Source: Prostheceraeus crozeri
Lineage: Eukaryota > Platyhelminthes > Polycladida > Euryleptidae
Length of the DNA: 64,000 nucleotides
NCBI GenBank assembly: GCA_907163375.1
Contig: CAJQUW010005278.1
Location: 1-64,000, forward strand
Direction of reading: 5' to 3'
Both the position numbers and the translations under genes were made by a program. Numbering within the stretch: position 1 is the stretch's first letter; each line of letters begins with the position of its first letter. The notes below the pieces were generated by a model. The model was not told where the DNA came from. It did not search any database and saw only the letters and a program-made list of their open reading frames with translations. This document shows positions 19,131 to 31,400 of this stretch, one piece after another.

Positions 19131-19620
19131 CTGAATGATGGTGAAACATAGGGCCTATAAGTTGCAATTATATATAAATTTGTAGCATAAAAACAAATTC
19201 AAAAGTGACAGCAATTTAAATTGAGTTAATGAAAGAAATCTCATTGTTATCCATATCACTGTCATTGTATAATCACTTAATTATCATTCCAACTCTTCAA
19301 TGATGCATTTTATATAAATCAGCAATGAAGTATGGAAGACTTTTTGAACGCAAGGTAGATACTCAACATACTTGATTCTATATCAAGCTCTTCCGAAAAT
19401 TTAGCACAGGCGTTATTCAATGCATGACATAAAATCGTTCCAAAACAATTTTGGAAATAGCCACAAAATTCTTTGAAATCATCTAATGGCATGAGGTCTC
19501 CCGTTCAATCTTAACAGCCGCTAACTTTGGACAAAAGAATCTTGTATGCAAATTTCGTTGTATGCCCATTATAAAATTTGAATGATTGCAACAAATACTA
19601 TATGGAAACATGGAAATATA
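19131..19620. other. No gene seen
   Basis: AT-rich single-copy-like sequence without convincing ORFs or repeats. Confidence 0.5.
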
Positions 19621-19624
19621 TTTA

Positions 19625-20290
19625 TAGTCCCGCCAGGACGAGCCTCTGCATGGAACGAGACACAGAATGTTATATACCCTATAACTACTACGAAAATGCG
19701 CGCCTTCCGAGTTCTAGCGTGTTTCTTTGATCTACAGACAAGATCAAGGAAATAGACATGTTAATTGAAGGAAAATTTTCGTCCAATATGTCTGCTTGGT
19801 GTGCTTGCTCCGACTATGCGAGCTTGCGGTATGGCATTTCTTCTATTGCGTTCTAATCCCGTGCTAAGAACAAATTCTATATGCGATATTTGCAAGAGTG
19901 GTTATAGATGCTCAAGGCTTGAGCTGAAATTTGATCAAAATTTCATGTTTACCTTCCTAAGATGCTTGTTGAATCCAAATTTGTTTGGTTTTGGTATGCC
20001 AAGGTAGATGATTACATGACTTCATGACCTGAAGATATATCATGCCACAAACTAGGCTAGCGTTTGAGTTAATACATCTCGCATAGTCAGGGCAAACACA
20101 CCAAACCGACATTTCGGTCGAAAACTTCGATTTTCCTTCAATTAGCATGTCCTTTTTCTTTGAACTTGTCTGCATATCAAAGGAACACGTTAGAACTCGG
20201 CAGGCGCGCATTTTCGTAGTAGTCATAGGGTTTAGAACATTCGTTGAAAGTCCAATCTTCGGTCTCGTTCCATGCAAAAGCCTGTCCTGG
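19625..20290. repeat. Diverged inverted duplication of an exon-like segment
   Basis: About 170 bp at 19625-19800 recurs inverted at 20105-20290 (shared: TGGAACGAGAC, ACTACGAAAATGCGCGCC, TAATTGAAGGAAAAT). Both copies can be read as PY-YYENARLPSS-VFL followed by a stop. It may be two decayed copies of a coding exon, or TIRs of an unknown element. Confidence 0.65.
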
Positions 20291-20422
20291 CTGAGGGACT
20301 ATTTCTATCTTTACATAGTATTTGCTATAATCATTATCATGTCCAAAAATGTCCGAGAAATAGGCATAAAGGAGCAAATAAGTATGAATAACAAGGAGGA
20401 AATAAAAAATTATGAATAGCAA
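20177..20422 (-). pseudogene. Possible exon of a type II membrane protein
   Basis: An 81-residue ORF starts with a strong hydrophobic segment (MLFIIFYFLLVIHTYLLLYAYF), like a signal anchor, then a luminal-looking stem containing AFAWNETEDW and YDYYENARLP. The last part is the copy that is duplicated in inverted form at 19.7 kb. Glycosyltransferases begin this way, but nothing diagnostic is visible. It could be a gene fragment captured by a repeat. Confidence 0.25.
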
Positions 20423-21214
20423 AATGTTTCTATAATTACTGACTACTGTACTGTCCGACCTCGATGAAAATCTACGTAGTCTAGGTCGAGGTTATTATGA
20501 TTTCGGTGAATGTGGGAGGAACTAAATTTAGAAATTCAAAAAGCGCATATTAAATGTCCGCCGAATTGCCTTGTGCAAAGCAGCTACTACCTATACTGAA
20601 AACTTGCAAAGTGGTTAGAACTGCTAAAATTAACAAAGTCGATATTCTAAGCTTACAAATGAGCTTGAAACGTTGCATCTCATCAGAGAGTGCATTTTGC
20701 TACATCATAACTTGACGCAACTGTAGCATCATCAGTAGACAGGAAAATTCTTTTTTCTAGTACGAATTGCACGTATTCCAAACTAAGTGGTGTCTAACTG
20801 TGTATCAGACTAAGTTTTATTTTGTTATAATCTCAAATGCATTTGAGTACCCTTTTTAAGAATTGATCATCCTTTTTCAGAGGCAATGAGAAAACTCCAA
20901 TACAAAAATGGAAATGCCAGATCAAGGTCCTTGTGGGGAACTGGCTATAACAAGCCCCCAGAAGACTCTCTCTCGGAGCAGGGTTGAGCTGCCGGACGTA
21001 GAGGGTGACGTGAAAGACGATCAAGTGCCTGAGTAAAGACATTTGATAATGTGTGCATATATATGTGTTCGAATAGAATCGTTTGTGTGATGGTTTGTTT
21101 TTTGCATTCCGGAATATCGCTTTCTGATTTTCATAGTTGCATATAGCTGTGGGTAAGTTGGACTGTGTATTGATTGAGGTGGACTTTCGCCAATAAGGGC
21201 TGATAAAATGTAAC
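20423..21214. other. No gene seen
   Basis: No supported ORF. A small hairpin (GACCTCG..GGTCGAGG) lies near 20458-20493. Confidence 0.45.
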
Positions 21215-21550
21215 GTAGCGCCAGTGTAGCAGTTGGTAGCAACTAGTAGCAATTAGTAGCAACTACGTAGCGTCGCCGTAGCACTACGTGGCATCCAGTA
21301 GCACTACGTGGCATCCAGTAGCAGATACGTAGGTAGAGTAGCACAAGGTTCTGCTACGTAGCATACCAGTAGCAATTGGTTCTTCAGCGTAGCGGTAGGT
21401 TGCATTGTAAAGTCAATTCAGTAGCGGCAACGTTTCAATTGGTAGCAACAAGTAGCACCATGCTACGTAGCAGGAACTTGGCCTATGCCGCCATTTTTAT
21501 TGGTTTCTGCTGCGCATTTCTGCTACTCCCCCGCTACGTAGCAGATACGT
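21215..21550. repeat. GTAGC-rich simple repeat region
   Basis: Dense GTAGCAA/CTACGTAGC words on both strands, with one 20-bp unit (GTAGCACTACGTGGCATCCA) in two exact tandem copies near 21279-21318. The ORF through it (21376) is low-complexity. Confidence 0.75.
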
Positions 21551-22192
21551 ACTTTGTTAGCCGGGATGCCACTCATTCATCATTTATTGTGGATATGGCT
21601 ATAGGTGTCCATAAAGTATAGGATGTGTCGTGGCCGGGTGTATGTACTGTACAGTGCGTTCGACATTTTCTAGTTCAGTTTAACTTTCATTCATTCAATT
21701 GGAAGTTGACTATTCAACTTTATAGACGATATACTCCAAACTCGCTAATAACTTAATAACGCTCGTTGCCCCAAATGCGGATAAACTGAATGAAATGAGG
21801 AAAAGATGGATGGGCCCCTAAATGAGAACCAAGTTGATCAGAAAAGCTGACGTGATGATAAAGGGAGAGGTCATGGCTAAATGGCGATTTTTTCAAGACT
21901 TATTAACACACACTTCTAGACTTACGAACGAAGCTACAAAAATAGACACAAATAGACATAATAATTTTTTGATCTGAAATTGCGGAAAAAGCAAACTTAG
22001 ACCAATTTATTCAGACAATTGAAGTTTATTTATCAGAATATTTCTAAATATCACGGCTTACAGAGATAAATGCACATGAGTAACTTGATTTTTAATTATG
22101 AAGCATGCACTCATTTGAGAGTGCGCTCAAATACAGCCGATGTCGGGTAAACCTGTTCTCGGAGACAGAATGATCTCAAAATTCAACTATCG
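21551..22192. other. No gene seen
   Basis: No supported ORF or repeat. Confidence 0.4.
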
Positions 22193-23285
22193 CCCTGTGT
22201 AAAAAATGCATCGGTCCATTAATGGCCCATTGCCGTCGCATTGGGTGAGTGTCGATGGTGGACGTCACTGCCGGCTGACAGGTGGCAAGGTGATGGTAAA
22301 ATTTTCTCCCTCTCCTAATTGAAAGAAAGGTCTGTACATCAGTCAAAATTACGTAAGAATCCTCTTCACATCTGTGTTCACACACCTCTCCACTAGAGTA
22401 AATAACTTCGTCAATCGCCTGTCAAACTAATGATAGAGATACAACCGGCCTTCATTCAATGAGTCACATAACAGAGGATGGGAGCGGAGAGAAACTGTAT
22501 ACTGCATCCAGGCGTCATTCATTTGCTCCCGGTCTATCGTGCGTGTTTTCACTTTCATCAGTCAGCTCAGCACCAGCGTTAATACATGTAGCTACATCGT
22601 TCTGTGGTCTTAAGCATGAATTTTCAAAGCTTTTAACGACACCTCCAGTTATTCATTCGTGTTTTGGAGATTTAGAGGATTCTGTCGTATTTCGACGTTC
22701 ACAACCAATTTTCGTATTATACCGGCGCTTTTTTCATTTTGGAAATAGTTCTCCATCTTCATCGCTACACGTTTTGATTCACATCTTTCCGACTCATCGA
22801 CCTATAGTCTCTCCATCTTCGCTGAAAACCATTAAGTTGATGTGATTGATATTATTGCCGAAAATTCATTTGAAGTGATTTCATAATGTGATAAAATATT
22901 AGACCTACATACCGCTGCAGTCGAATAATCGAATAAAGCAAGGTGAATCTCCGAAAGAGGATTGGAAAACATGGAAATTATAATGTGAGTTTTTTAAGGA
23001 CATGTTCAGTGGTCAATTGCGTCATACTACAATTAGATCTGCGTAATTTTAAAAATCGGACATGTAACATGTAATTCGTGTACTCGCTATAGCTCGCAAA
23101 TGTGGTAATCGGAAAAAACACTGTCCATCTATTGTATCTTCTGAAGTATTTTTACATTTATCGTTAAATTTATCACTTAAGAAATTTCTTACCATAATTT
23201 GTGTACCGGAATTATGTAACACAGTATGTAATTGAATTACTAGAATTTGTGTACAGTATGTTAACAAATCTCTTAAATAATAAAT
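22193..23285. repeat. Dispersed repeat family X, copy 1
   Basis: Core 22193-22950 (about 760 bp, from CCCTGTGTAAAAAATGC to AAGGTGAATCT) is nearly identical to cores at 44726-45487 (inverted) and 46341-47102. The stretch 22951-23285 is shared with copy 2 only. All three cores contain an identical 128-residue ORF (22459-22845 here), whose coding status is doubtful. Confidence 0.85.
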
Positions 23286-23964
23286 TTTAGCTATAAATGT
23301 AAAAATACTTCGGAAGATACAATAGATGGACAGAAATGTTTTTCCGATTACTGCATTTGCAAACTATATCGATAAAATATAGACGCAAAATATAAAAAAC
23401 TTTTTCGAATGTTGGAACGTAAATGTTTCAAACTCCAAAAGTCAGTATACTTGAATCTAAAAGATAAAACACCAAAGTTGTTGAAATCATGTCTTTTGCA
23501 TCAATTCACATGTCAGGTTGATCCTGATGCCCAATAGGCAAAAAGACGATTTCACCAACGAATAAGTGAATACATAAAAGGTAACACGGCAGTAAGCACT
23601 CACTTAAGTAGATGTACTGCATGTAGCAATAGAATACACCAGGGCTGTGGAGCCGATGCGTTATCTCATCGGCTCCGGCTCCACAACACTGATGTGAAAG
23701 GCTCCGGCTCGGCTCCGGCTCCGACTTCAAATTCAGGTTCTATCTATGCTGGTTATCCTGGATCCGTTGAACGGTCATTTGGATAATGGTGTGGCCTTTA
23801 GAGGCTTGCTACAATCATCAAATTAGTTTTCATCAAAAAGCAACGACTTAAGTTAATAATAAAAATGTCAATAGCCGAATGATAAATAACATATTTGTCA
23901 TATATTTTTGCATGAATTGACTATCTCTGAAAGATAAAATAAAGTTATACCCGACAAACAAAGA
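23286..23964. other. No gene; GGCTCCGGCTCC-type simple repeat at 23640-23735
   Basis: The Gly/Ser-type simple repeat is preceded by CCAGGGCTGTGGAGCC, the same phrase found at 45777, so the two are members of one dispersed repeat. Otherwise empty. Confidence 0.5.
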
Positions 23965-24690
23965 CAATCCGCGGATTTCCGTCGGAATTCCGACGGAAGT
24001 CCGTAAGATCCGCGGACTTCCGACGGAAGCAGTGGCGGCTCGTCCATTTGGGCAGGTGGGGCACTGCCCCACCTATTGAAATGTTGTCTAACTTAAATAA
24101 CCAGCAACATCAGTAGTAGACTCCATTTCTTGATCATAAATTTCAACTAAACTTCATGTACATCTATTCCATTTGCGCGACAGTGACGCTAGCAGAATCC
24201 ATCAATCGTTTTCAAGACTGATGGGCGCGCCCAAGCATCGAGATTGAGATGACGTGAGAGTGGTTCATTTCACGATCTGAGCGAATAGACAGAATTAACA
24301 CGCGATGAATGCGTCACAAAATGGGCACTCGAGAGGGAGCCCTAACGTTTCTGATTGGTTAACCGTCAATGCAAAGACAATGCATTGCGATTCCCTTTTT
24401 ACTAAGTGAGGTGATGTGAGGTTAGCACCAGCGATCAGTCCATGAATCAACCTGAATGATAGACAAAATGTTGCTTCAACCGTGTAACTAAATGCAGTGA
24501 CATAGACTTACACATGTATAGCATGTTGCTAACATATTCTTCGCTTTTCATTTATAAAATAAGATCCTTTTAGACTAGATTTTTGATTATGTAAAAATTT
24601 CATGCTTATGCCCCACCTGGACCAAATGTCACGAGCCGCCACTGGACGGAAGGCCGACGGAAGTCCGCGGATCTTACGGACTAGAAACAT
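23965..24690. repeat. Palindromic TCCGCGGA/CCGACGGAAG repeat split by an insertion
   Basis: GTCCGTAAGATCCGCGGACTT left of the hAT-like element and AAGTCCGCGGATCTTACGGAC right of it form inverted arms; additional CGTCGGAATTCCGACGG palindromes lie at 23975-23998. Confidence 0.7.
24030..24644. mobile_element. Non-autonomous hAT-like element, 615 bp
   Basis: Ends are inverted: CAGTGGCGGCTCGT at the left and ACGAGCCGCCACTG at the right, with further match TTTGG..CAGGTGGGGCA. It is flanked by an exact 8-bp target duplication GACGGAAG (24022-24029, 24645-24652). CAGTG ends and 8-bp duplications are typical of hAT. No transposase inside. Confidence 0.9.
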
Positions 24691-24926
24691 GCTGTTGTAA
24701 AAATCAACGTGGGTAATTGCGATGTCATAGTCGCAAACTTCGTCAGCAAGTCAACATTGTAATTTGCCTTCTGGTTTTTTCGCATTGAAATATACCCTTT
24801 GAATTTTGAAGTCAAAGGAAATTCATTGTGAATGAGATACCTTTAGAATAATAAGGCGCTACTAGAAGTGGGTGGGTCGCTTATTGCTATAGCCATGCGA
24901 GGACTTGTAGTCAGGTCATTCGTGTC

Positions 24927-25150
24927 AGTAATGGGAAGAAGACCGTTCCAGGACAACGAAAAATTGAGAAAAATTAGTATTTTTAAAAACGTCTAAATTC
25001 ATGAATTTAAACCATTTTTCAGGTTTTTAAGACCTAAATTCATGAATTTAGTCCATTTATAAAGTACCATTTTTTGAAAAATTTGGTATTTTTAAAAACG
25101 TCTAAATTCATGAATTTTATCCATTTTTCAGGTTTTTAAAATATGAGATA
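24927..25150. repeat. Left terminal inverted repeat
   Basis: Starts AGTAATGGG, includes ACCGTTCCAGGACA, then internal direct repeats of TTTTTAAAAACGTCTAAATTCATGAATTT (in part). The inverted similarity to 43.5-44.29 kb continues into the start of the adjacent gene. Confidence 0.85.
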
Positions 25151-25200
25151 TCTAAAATTATGCGTCTAAGAATATTTCTTTAAAAATGTAAGAAACAAAA

Positions 25201-25845
25201 ATGGAAGGAACCGCAAGAATATATCCTTCGTTATCACAATTAAAAACAAGTGAAATGGACATTGAAAAAATTTACATTGAAAAACATAAAGATAGAGTAC
25301 GTTATATGAAAAGTAAGGAAACGCAATTATTATTAAGATTAGAGCATTATGATAAATTAAGAAAGAGATGGTCTAAAGTTAAGAATGTTACACAAGGAAT
25401 TGGCATATTCTTAACAATAAGTTTAGGTGCTTTGACAATTGTTATATCTTCTGGTGTTCTAGTAATTTCAGTAGTTGCTACTGCTTTAACAGGTACGGGT
25501 GTTTTTACAACTTCACTTATTACAATGTTAGATAAATCTTTAATAACTAAGAAACGAAAATCATTGAAAACTAAGCATTTACATATTAAAGAAGTCTATG
25601 ACAAATTACATTACTACTTTCAAAGAGTATGTGATGATAATGTTATTACGCTAGATGAGATTAAAAAATTTGATCAAATAGGTAATGAAGAAAATCAAAT
25701 ATCATTTCAATTACAGTCAGAAAAAGTTGATGACAAGAATAAACAGGATGGCAAAATTTCTAATGAAGAAAATGATAAATTTTTTTTAGAAGAGCTAAAA
25801 ACTTTAAGCGAAAATTTAAGCAAAACTTTATTAAACAAAACTTAA
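25201..25845 (+). CDS. Two-TM membrane protein of the element, 214 aa
   Basis: A basic N-terminal third with a heptad-like helix, two adjacent hydrophobic segments at about residues 70-110 (IFLTISLGALTIVISSG; VLVISVVATALTGTG), then a charged helical tail. This architecture suggests a hairpin membrane protein. The N-terminal part (MEGTARIYPSLSQLK) reappears truncated near the right TIR (43499-43702), so the gene start lies within the long TIR. No enzyme motif. Intact here. The start is preceded by AACAAAAATGG. Confidence 0.6.
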   Translation: MEGTARIYPSLSQLKTSEMDIEKIYIEKHKDRVRYMKSKETQLLLRLEHYDKLRKRWSKVKNVTQGIGIFLTISLGALTIVISSGVLVISVVATALTGTGVFTTSLITMLDKSLITKKRKSLKTKHLHIKEVYDKLHYYFQRVCDDNVITLDEIKKFDQIGNEENQISFQLQSEKVDDKNKQDGKISNEENDKFFLEELKTLSENLSKTLLNKT

Positions 25846-25951
25846 AACGAAAAGATGTCAGACGCCAAAGCAATAAAAAAATAATTTGTTCAGTAAAATG
25901 TTTTTGTTGCATTCTAATGGTACCACAAAATTCAAATATTATATTTTAAAA

Positions 25952-26134
25952 ATGGATAAAATTAGAGCTGATAATTTTAAAAGAATTAAACAATTGGAAG
26001 AGTTAATAAAACAAAGAAATATTATGAAAGAAAATCATCTTCAGCATAGAATGATAAAAGCCGGTATTCAATCTGATATGTTTGAAAAAATGCAGCAAAC
26101 CGAGCAAAAAAAACTGATTTTGAGAAAACTATGA
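25952..26134 (+). CDS. Small helical protein, about 60 aa
   Basis: Start chosen at MDKIRADNF (25952), since the upstream part of the ORF reads like untranslated AT-rich leader. Lys/Glu/Gln-rich and probably one long helix or coiled coil (KRIKQLEELIKQRN). It overlaps the next start by 4 bases. Function unknown. Confidence 0.45.
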   Translation: MDKIRADNFKRIKQLEELIKQRNIMKENHLQHRMIKAGIQSDMFEKMQQTEQKKLILRKL

Positions 26135-26769
26135 AACCATTTAAAACTCTTGAAAAAGAACTTACAAATAATGATAAACAAATTAATATAACAGATCCAG
26201 AACACAAAACTATATTAGATGACTGTGGTTTACCAGAATCAAACATTAATAAGAAATTACCAAAATCTATGCAATTTGAACATTCTATTTCATTTATAGA
26301 TGGAAAAACAATACCTAGATTTTATCTCGGACAAAAAGAAATATTTCCACAACCTTTTCGAGGTTTAATTTTTTCACCAGATAAATATCCTTTTAATTTA
26401 GATAGAAATTTTGTTGATCTTTTAAGAGGAGCAGATTTAAATAATTATGCTGTAGAAGATCTCATAAAATATATAGCTATGTTAGATAGAGTTGGTGCAG
26501 CAAAATCTCTTAAACGTTATAAACAATAAGAAAATTTATTATCAACGGGAGCTAAAGTAGGAAAAGGTTTTAAAACAGAAGTAACTGTATTTTTACCAGA
26601 TGATCCACAAGAATTACTAAATAGATTAAATATTTTAATATCGGCAATAAAAGAAGGACATAATTCTAGTTTCAATGAAATTCATGCCATATTGAAAAGA
26701 CTGTTAGAAAAGAAGATTCTAAATGAAGAGGATTATAAAAGTATAGCTGAAATATGTTGTTGTTTTTAA
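26131..26769 (+). pseudogene. Unrecognised element protein, interrupted by one in-frame stop
   Basis: 132 codons up to a TAA at 26527-26529, then the same frame stays open to 26769 with a coherent helical protein (VTVFLPDDPQELLNRL, ILNEEDYKSI). The two halves make a protein of about 212 residues with one nonsense codon. N-terminal landmarks are ILDDCGLPES and FSPDKYPFNLD. No family named with confidence. The even quality on both sides of the stop says the mutation is recent. Confidence 0.55.
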
Positions 26770-26810
26770 TTTTTTATAAAAAAAAATTTATTCAAAATTT
26801 AAACTAAAAA

Positions 26811-27599
26811 ATGTGTTCAGCAGATTTAGACAAAATTAATAATCATTTAGAAAATCTAACAGAGATTTTGGGTTCATCAAAATTTAGTACGACGTTAAAA
26901 ATTATAACAACTACTTCATCACACACTTGTAATTTAGAACCCATTCTACATTTGGAACAAAATAAAAATTATCAAATTGCATTGACTAGTTTCTCCACAT
27001 TTAACACTATTCAAAACGTTATCAAAGATGTGAATGACCAATTCAGATATTCTACTGATAAAGGTAAAACATGGAAAATACTAACTTTTCTTCCTGGTTC
27101 TTACGAAGTTGAATCAATATCAAATGATATTAAGAGACATTTAGGTATACCATTTATAGATGAGAAACAACTACATTTTGCAGTTGAACCGGCAGTTAAT
27201 AAATTTTCTCTTACTTTAGACGAAAATCATCAAGTTGATTTTAATCATGATAGATCATTGTCAAAGCTATTAGGATTTAATAAACAAACCTATAATCAAG
27301 GTTATCATTTAGGTGAGAAGATTCCAAAAATAACTGAAATAAATTCAATTGCTGTACATTGTGACATTATTGAAGGATGATATATAAATGGTAAATTGTC
27401 AAATTTAATATTCAGTTTTCCAGCTTTTACTCTACCTATTGGTTATAAATTAAATGTATTTCCCCAAACATTAATATATTTCCCTATTACAAGAAAAACT
27501 ATTAACAGTATTAACATTAGAATCACTGATGAGAAAGGACAAGAAATAAATTTTGGAGGTGAAGAGATTATGATAGATCTTTTGGTTAGAGAAGTTTAA
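26811..27599 (+). pseudogene. Penton/minor-capsid-like protein with one in-frame stop
   Basis: 189 codons to a TGA at 27378-27380, then open in the same frame to 27599 (IKPRK-like end replaced here by FPITRKTINSINIRITDE and NFGGEEI). N-terminal PILHLEQNKNYQIALTSF corresponds to the WEVGV region of the two large genes at 5257 and 6694, and KLLGF to their ILGF/LFGF, so this is a shorter homologue of about 262 residues. The start follows ACTAAAAAATG. Structural role inferred from the family. Confidence 0.7.
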
Positions 27600-27646
27600 T
27601 TTTCTTCTTCTTCTTTAAAAATAAAAATAAATTGTTTTTATTAAAA

Positions 27647-28413
27647 ATGAGTGAATTTCCCCTATTAAATAAAAAAAACTCAAATTTAATCATCATCCAA
27701 ATTTATCTAATAAAGTTTTGTCAGTTATTTGTCGAAGATCAGGATGTGGAAAAACATATTTATTATTTAAAATTTTAGCGACTCCAAATTTTTTGGATTA
27801 GAACAATCTTATAATTTATACAACAACAGCAGAGCAACCCGTCTATCAATTTTTAAAATATGGATTTGAAAATAATCTTAAAAAGACAGCAATTGCTTCA
27901 TTATTCAAAGAATATGAAAAATCTGAAGATGAAGAAGAAGTAAGTTCGTGGTGTGAAGAAGCAGCAAAAAATAATCAGTTAGTAGAATCCAATAAAAATA
28001 AGCATATAAAGATACAATTAATAGACGATAGTGGTAATATGCAAGATCCTAGTAAACTAGATAAAACAACGACACATTGTGTAATTTTTGATGATTATGT
28101 TAATGATAGAAATCAGTCAGTTCAGAGAAATTATTTCACAAGAGGTAGACATAATAACTGTAGTGTATTTTATTTAACACAAAGTATGTATTCATTAGAT
28201 GGAAGTGTTATTAGAAATAATGCAAATATATTTATACTATTTGAAATAAATGCAAGAAACGTAAGTGATTTGTTAAGAGATTTATGTATAAGAGATAAAG
28301 ATAAATTTAAACAATCGTGTAACAATGCTTGGTCAAAAGATTATGGCTTCATTACAATTAATATTGATAAAAAAATTCATGATAGAGTTATAGAAAATAT
28401 TTTCGCGGAGTGA
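27647..28413 (+). pseudogene. FtsK/A32-type genome packaging ATPase, broken
   Basis: A P-loop is visible (CRRSGCGKT, near 27730-27756) and a Walker B candidate HCVIFDDYV (near 28077). Downstream QRNYFTRGRH and FYLTQSMY fit the sensor region of viral packaging ATPases. The ATG at 27647 is in another frame, so a shift occurred in the A-run near 27672-27680, and a TAG (27799-27801) interrupts the frame shortly after the P-loop. Only the last 124 codons form an uninterrupted ORF. It would pump DNA into the capsid in a functional copy. Confidence 0.8.
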
Positions 28414-28463
28414 TCGAATAATATATTTTTTTCTGGACGGATTTAAATAATAATAAATAAACT

Positions 28464-31400
28464 TTAAAAAGGTAAAGTAGTTATTCCATCAGGTAAATTT
28501 TTTCTTTTATCATCAAATGGATCTAGTGCTAATTTATGTTCCTCTTTTAAATACATTTTATGTTTCTTTGAATTAAGTCTATAATTACATGAGGTTTTTA
28601 TTTCATTATTAGATAATGCATTCTTATAATCTTGAAATGTTATTTGGTTATCCACTGATGCCTTTGAAATTCCTTTTAATGTTTTATGTGTTTTAATATT
28701 ATTAGTTGTGTTATAACAATAACATTTAGATTTTAAAAATATAGCTTCTGTTATGAAATCTTCATTTCCTTCTAATTCATCTTTTACTTTACATAAATCA
28801 GAAGGATGAATGATATCTTTTATTTTATTAATTTTTTCATCAAGTGAAGAATTATATGGTATTGTTAATTCTAAGAAAACGGAATCCGTATCTGTAAAGT
28901 GCAATTTATAGTTTTGCCATAAGCAGGTGCTAAATAATCATATATAAATTTATACATAAATAGTTTAGCTAATTCTAATATAGTGAATCCAATAAAATTA
29001 AACTTATCATGTTTTACGCTGATTCGACGTAAATGTACAGCACATAGATTATCACTAAATCTAGTAGTTCTTTTATATGTAGGTTTCCTTGTTAAATTTT
29101 GAAACCTATCTTTATCATAAACTATTTCAATATTTTGTCTATTACGCACATTTTCTAAAGTCTTGCCATAAAATGCATTATTCATTAATTTAAAGAATAC
29201 GTTTCCAAAATCATCTTTATTTCCTTTAGCTATTTTACGCTTTTCAATATTGAACTCTATATAATTTTTTAACCACCTAGATTTTTTAAACACTAGTTTT
29301 CGATGTATTTTAGTGAGAATCATTCCATGTTCTAAATACCAATCTAGCATTCTTCCTTCAACAACATACTTTCCTTTATTACTTTGTGTTAACATAAGTT
29401 TTTTGTTGGTCTGTATTTCTTAGGAATTAAAGATTTTTGATAATCTGAAAAATCTTTTATATTGGGAATTTTGTTTTCGGGACAGAATGGATAATATTTT
29501 GTTGCGCCTTTTATATAATCAGGGTATACTAAATCAACGTCATAAATATAAACATGATTATAATTTCCATCATATGTAGGTTCGTATTCAAGAATATTAC
29601 ACCATGACATTTCACCTGTTGGTAATTCTTGTATCATGCAAGAAGAATATAAGCTATTAAAATCATAATATAACAAATAGTTTTCTCTCATGAATTCATC
29701 AACTGGTGCTTGACTCTCTTCATTTGATATAAGTCCTTCTATATTTTGATTAAACAATTCTATAAACTGATCGCTTTCTTCTGGAGATAAAGGTTTATAT
29801 ATTCCATAATCATCAGGATTTACTTTTTTATTGTAACACTGTACATAACGATTACCTAAAAATGATGAAGCACCACCTCTAATACCAGATTCAAAAAATA
29901 ATAATTTATCATATGTATTTTCTTTATAATGTTTAAGTTTAACACCAGCATGTTTTAATCCTGCTAACCATGTTAAACCTGGTGTAGAATAACAATAACA
30001 TGGATCTATTCCGTAATATTCTAAACACATGTCACGAAAGTTTTCAAAAAGATCAGTAAGTATTAATACATCTATCTGAAGATATTTCATTGTATAATCA
30101 TACATTGTTCTACAATTTAACTCTCTCCAATTTTTTTCAGCTTCTGCATAGTCTTCTTCGGATAATTGTGATTGTTTTAATGTTGATTTAAATTTATTTA
30201 TTGGAGGAAGTTTTTGTTCTTTCATTATTTCATTTATTCTATTTATCTATCCAGTTAAATATTCATACGGAAATATGCCTTTTAAAGGTTCTAAATTACA
30301 TTTATTTAATATTTTACATTGTCCAGGTTTGAAAGTTTTTCCCATAACATCTAATGAATAAGGAGTAAAAAATCTAAATGCATCTAAAATTCTAATACAA
30401 CCTAATTGCATTGAAAAAATTCTTCTTCTTGTTTACATAGTACATTTATTTGTTGTTGTTGTAATTTTTCAGATGAAAATAAATCTCTCATTACTAAATG
30501 GAAATCATATTTAGAACCATTGTAGAAATATAAGGGAACAAAGTTATATTTAAATTTATTAGCATTAAGATTACAAGAATTATGTGCTTCACCTCTATAT
30601 AATCCATTTAGATGATCATGATCTTTTACTTTATCAAGATATCTACCTCTGCCAGTTTTATAATTATTTGTAAATTCTTTTCCACAGTAATAACATTTTG
30701 TGTCATCAATAAAATGATATTTTTCTTCATCCGTTAATGGAAGCATTGGTATATTTGTTTCAAGCAATTGTGAAAAACGTCCTTGTAATTCTTCTACTTT
30801 CTTTGTAAACATTTCTGAACTATCTTCACCATAGTATTGATAATATTCTGATTTAAATAATTCAGGATAATTTGAATGAATGTACATTCCCCAACATAAT
30901 GGTTTTTGTTCAAATAAATATTTTTCTTTACTTTGATCAGGTGCACTTTTTTCATATTTACCATTATCAGAATTTTGTGTTATGTTAACATTATATGCTT
31001 CGAAATCACAATAAATAGTAAAGGTTCTTTATTTTTTCAAATAATGTCTATTATATATTAAATAATCTTCTTTAGGAAAAGTATTTTCAACTGCTTCATT
31101 TTGTTGGCAATTCTCCAAATGTCTATTCATTTCTTCTTTGGTTCTAAAGCTCGTCATACATTGGAGACAGGGAAAATTAGCATTATCTGATGTTTTTGTA
31201 AATATAGAAACATCTTTACACAATATAAAATGACCCTGATAATATAATATATTCGCTTGTGCTGATTGTTTCGTTTGTTTTAATTTTTCAAATTTATCTT
31301 GATATATTTCATGTGTTAAATCGATATATCTTGTAAGATCATATACAGTTTGATAATTTTTCTGCTTAATTATTTCTAACTGTTGTTCATATTTTTTATT

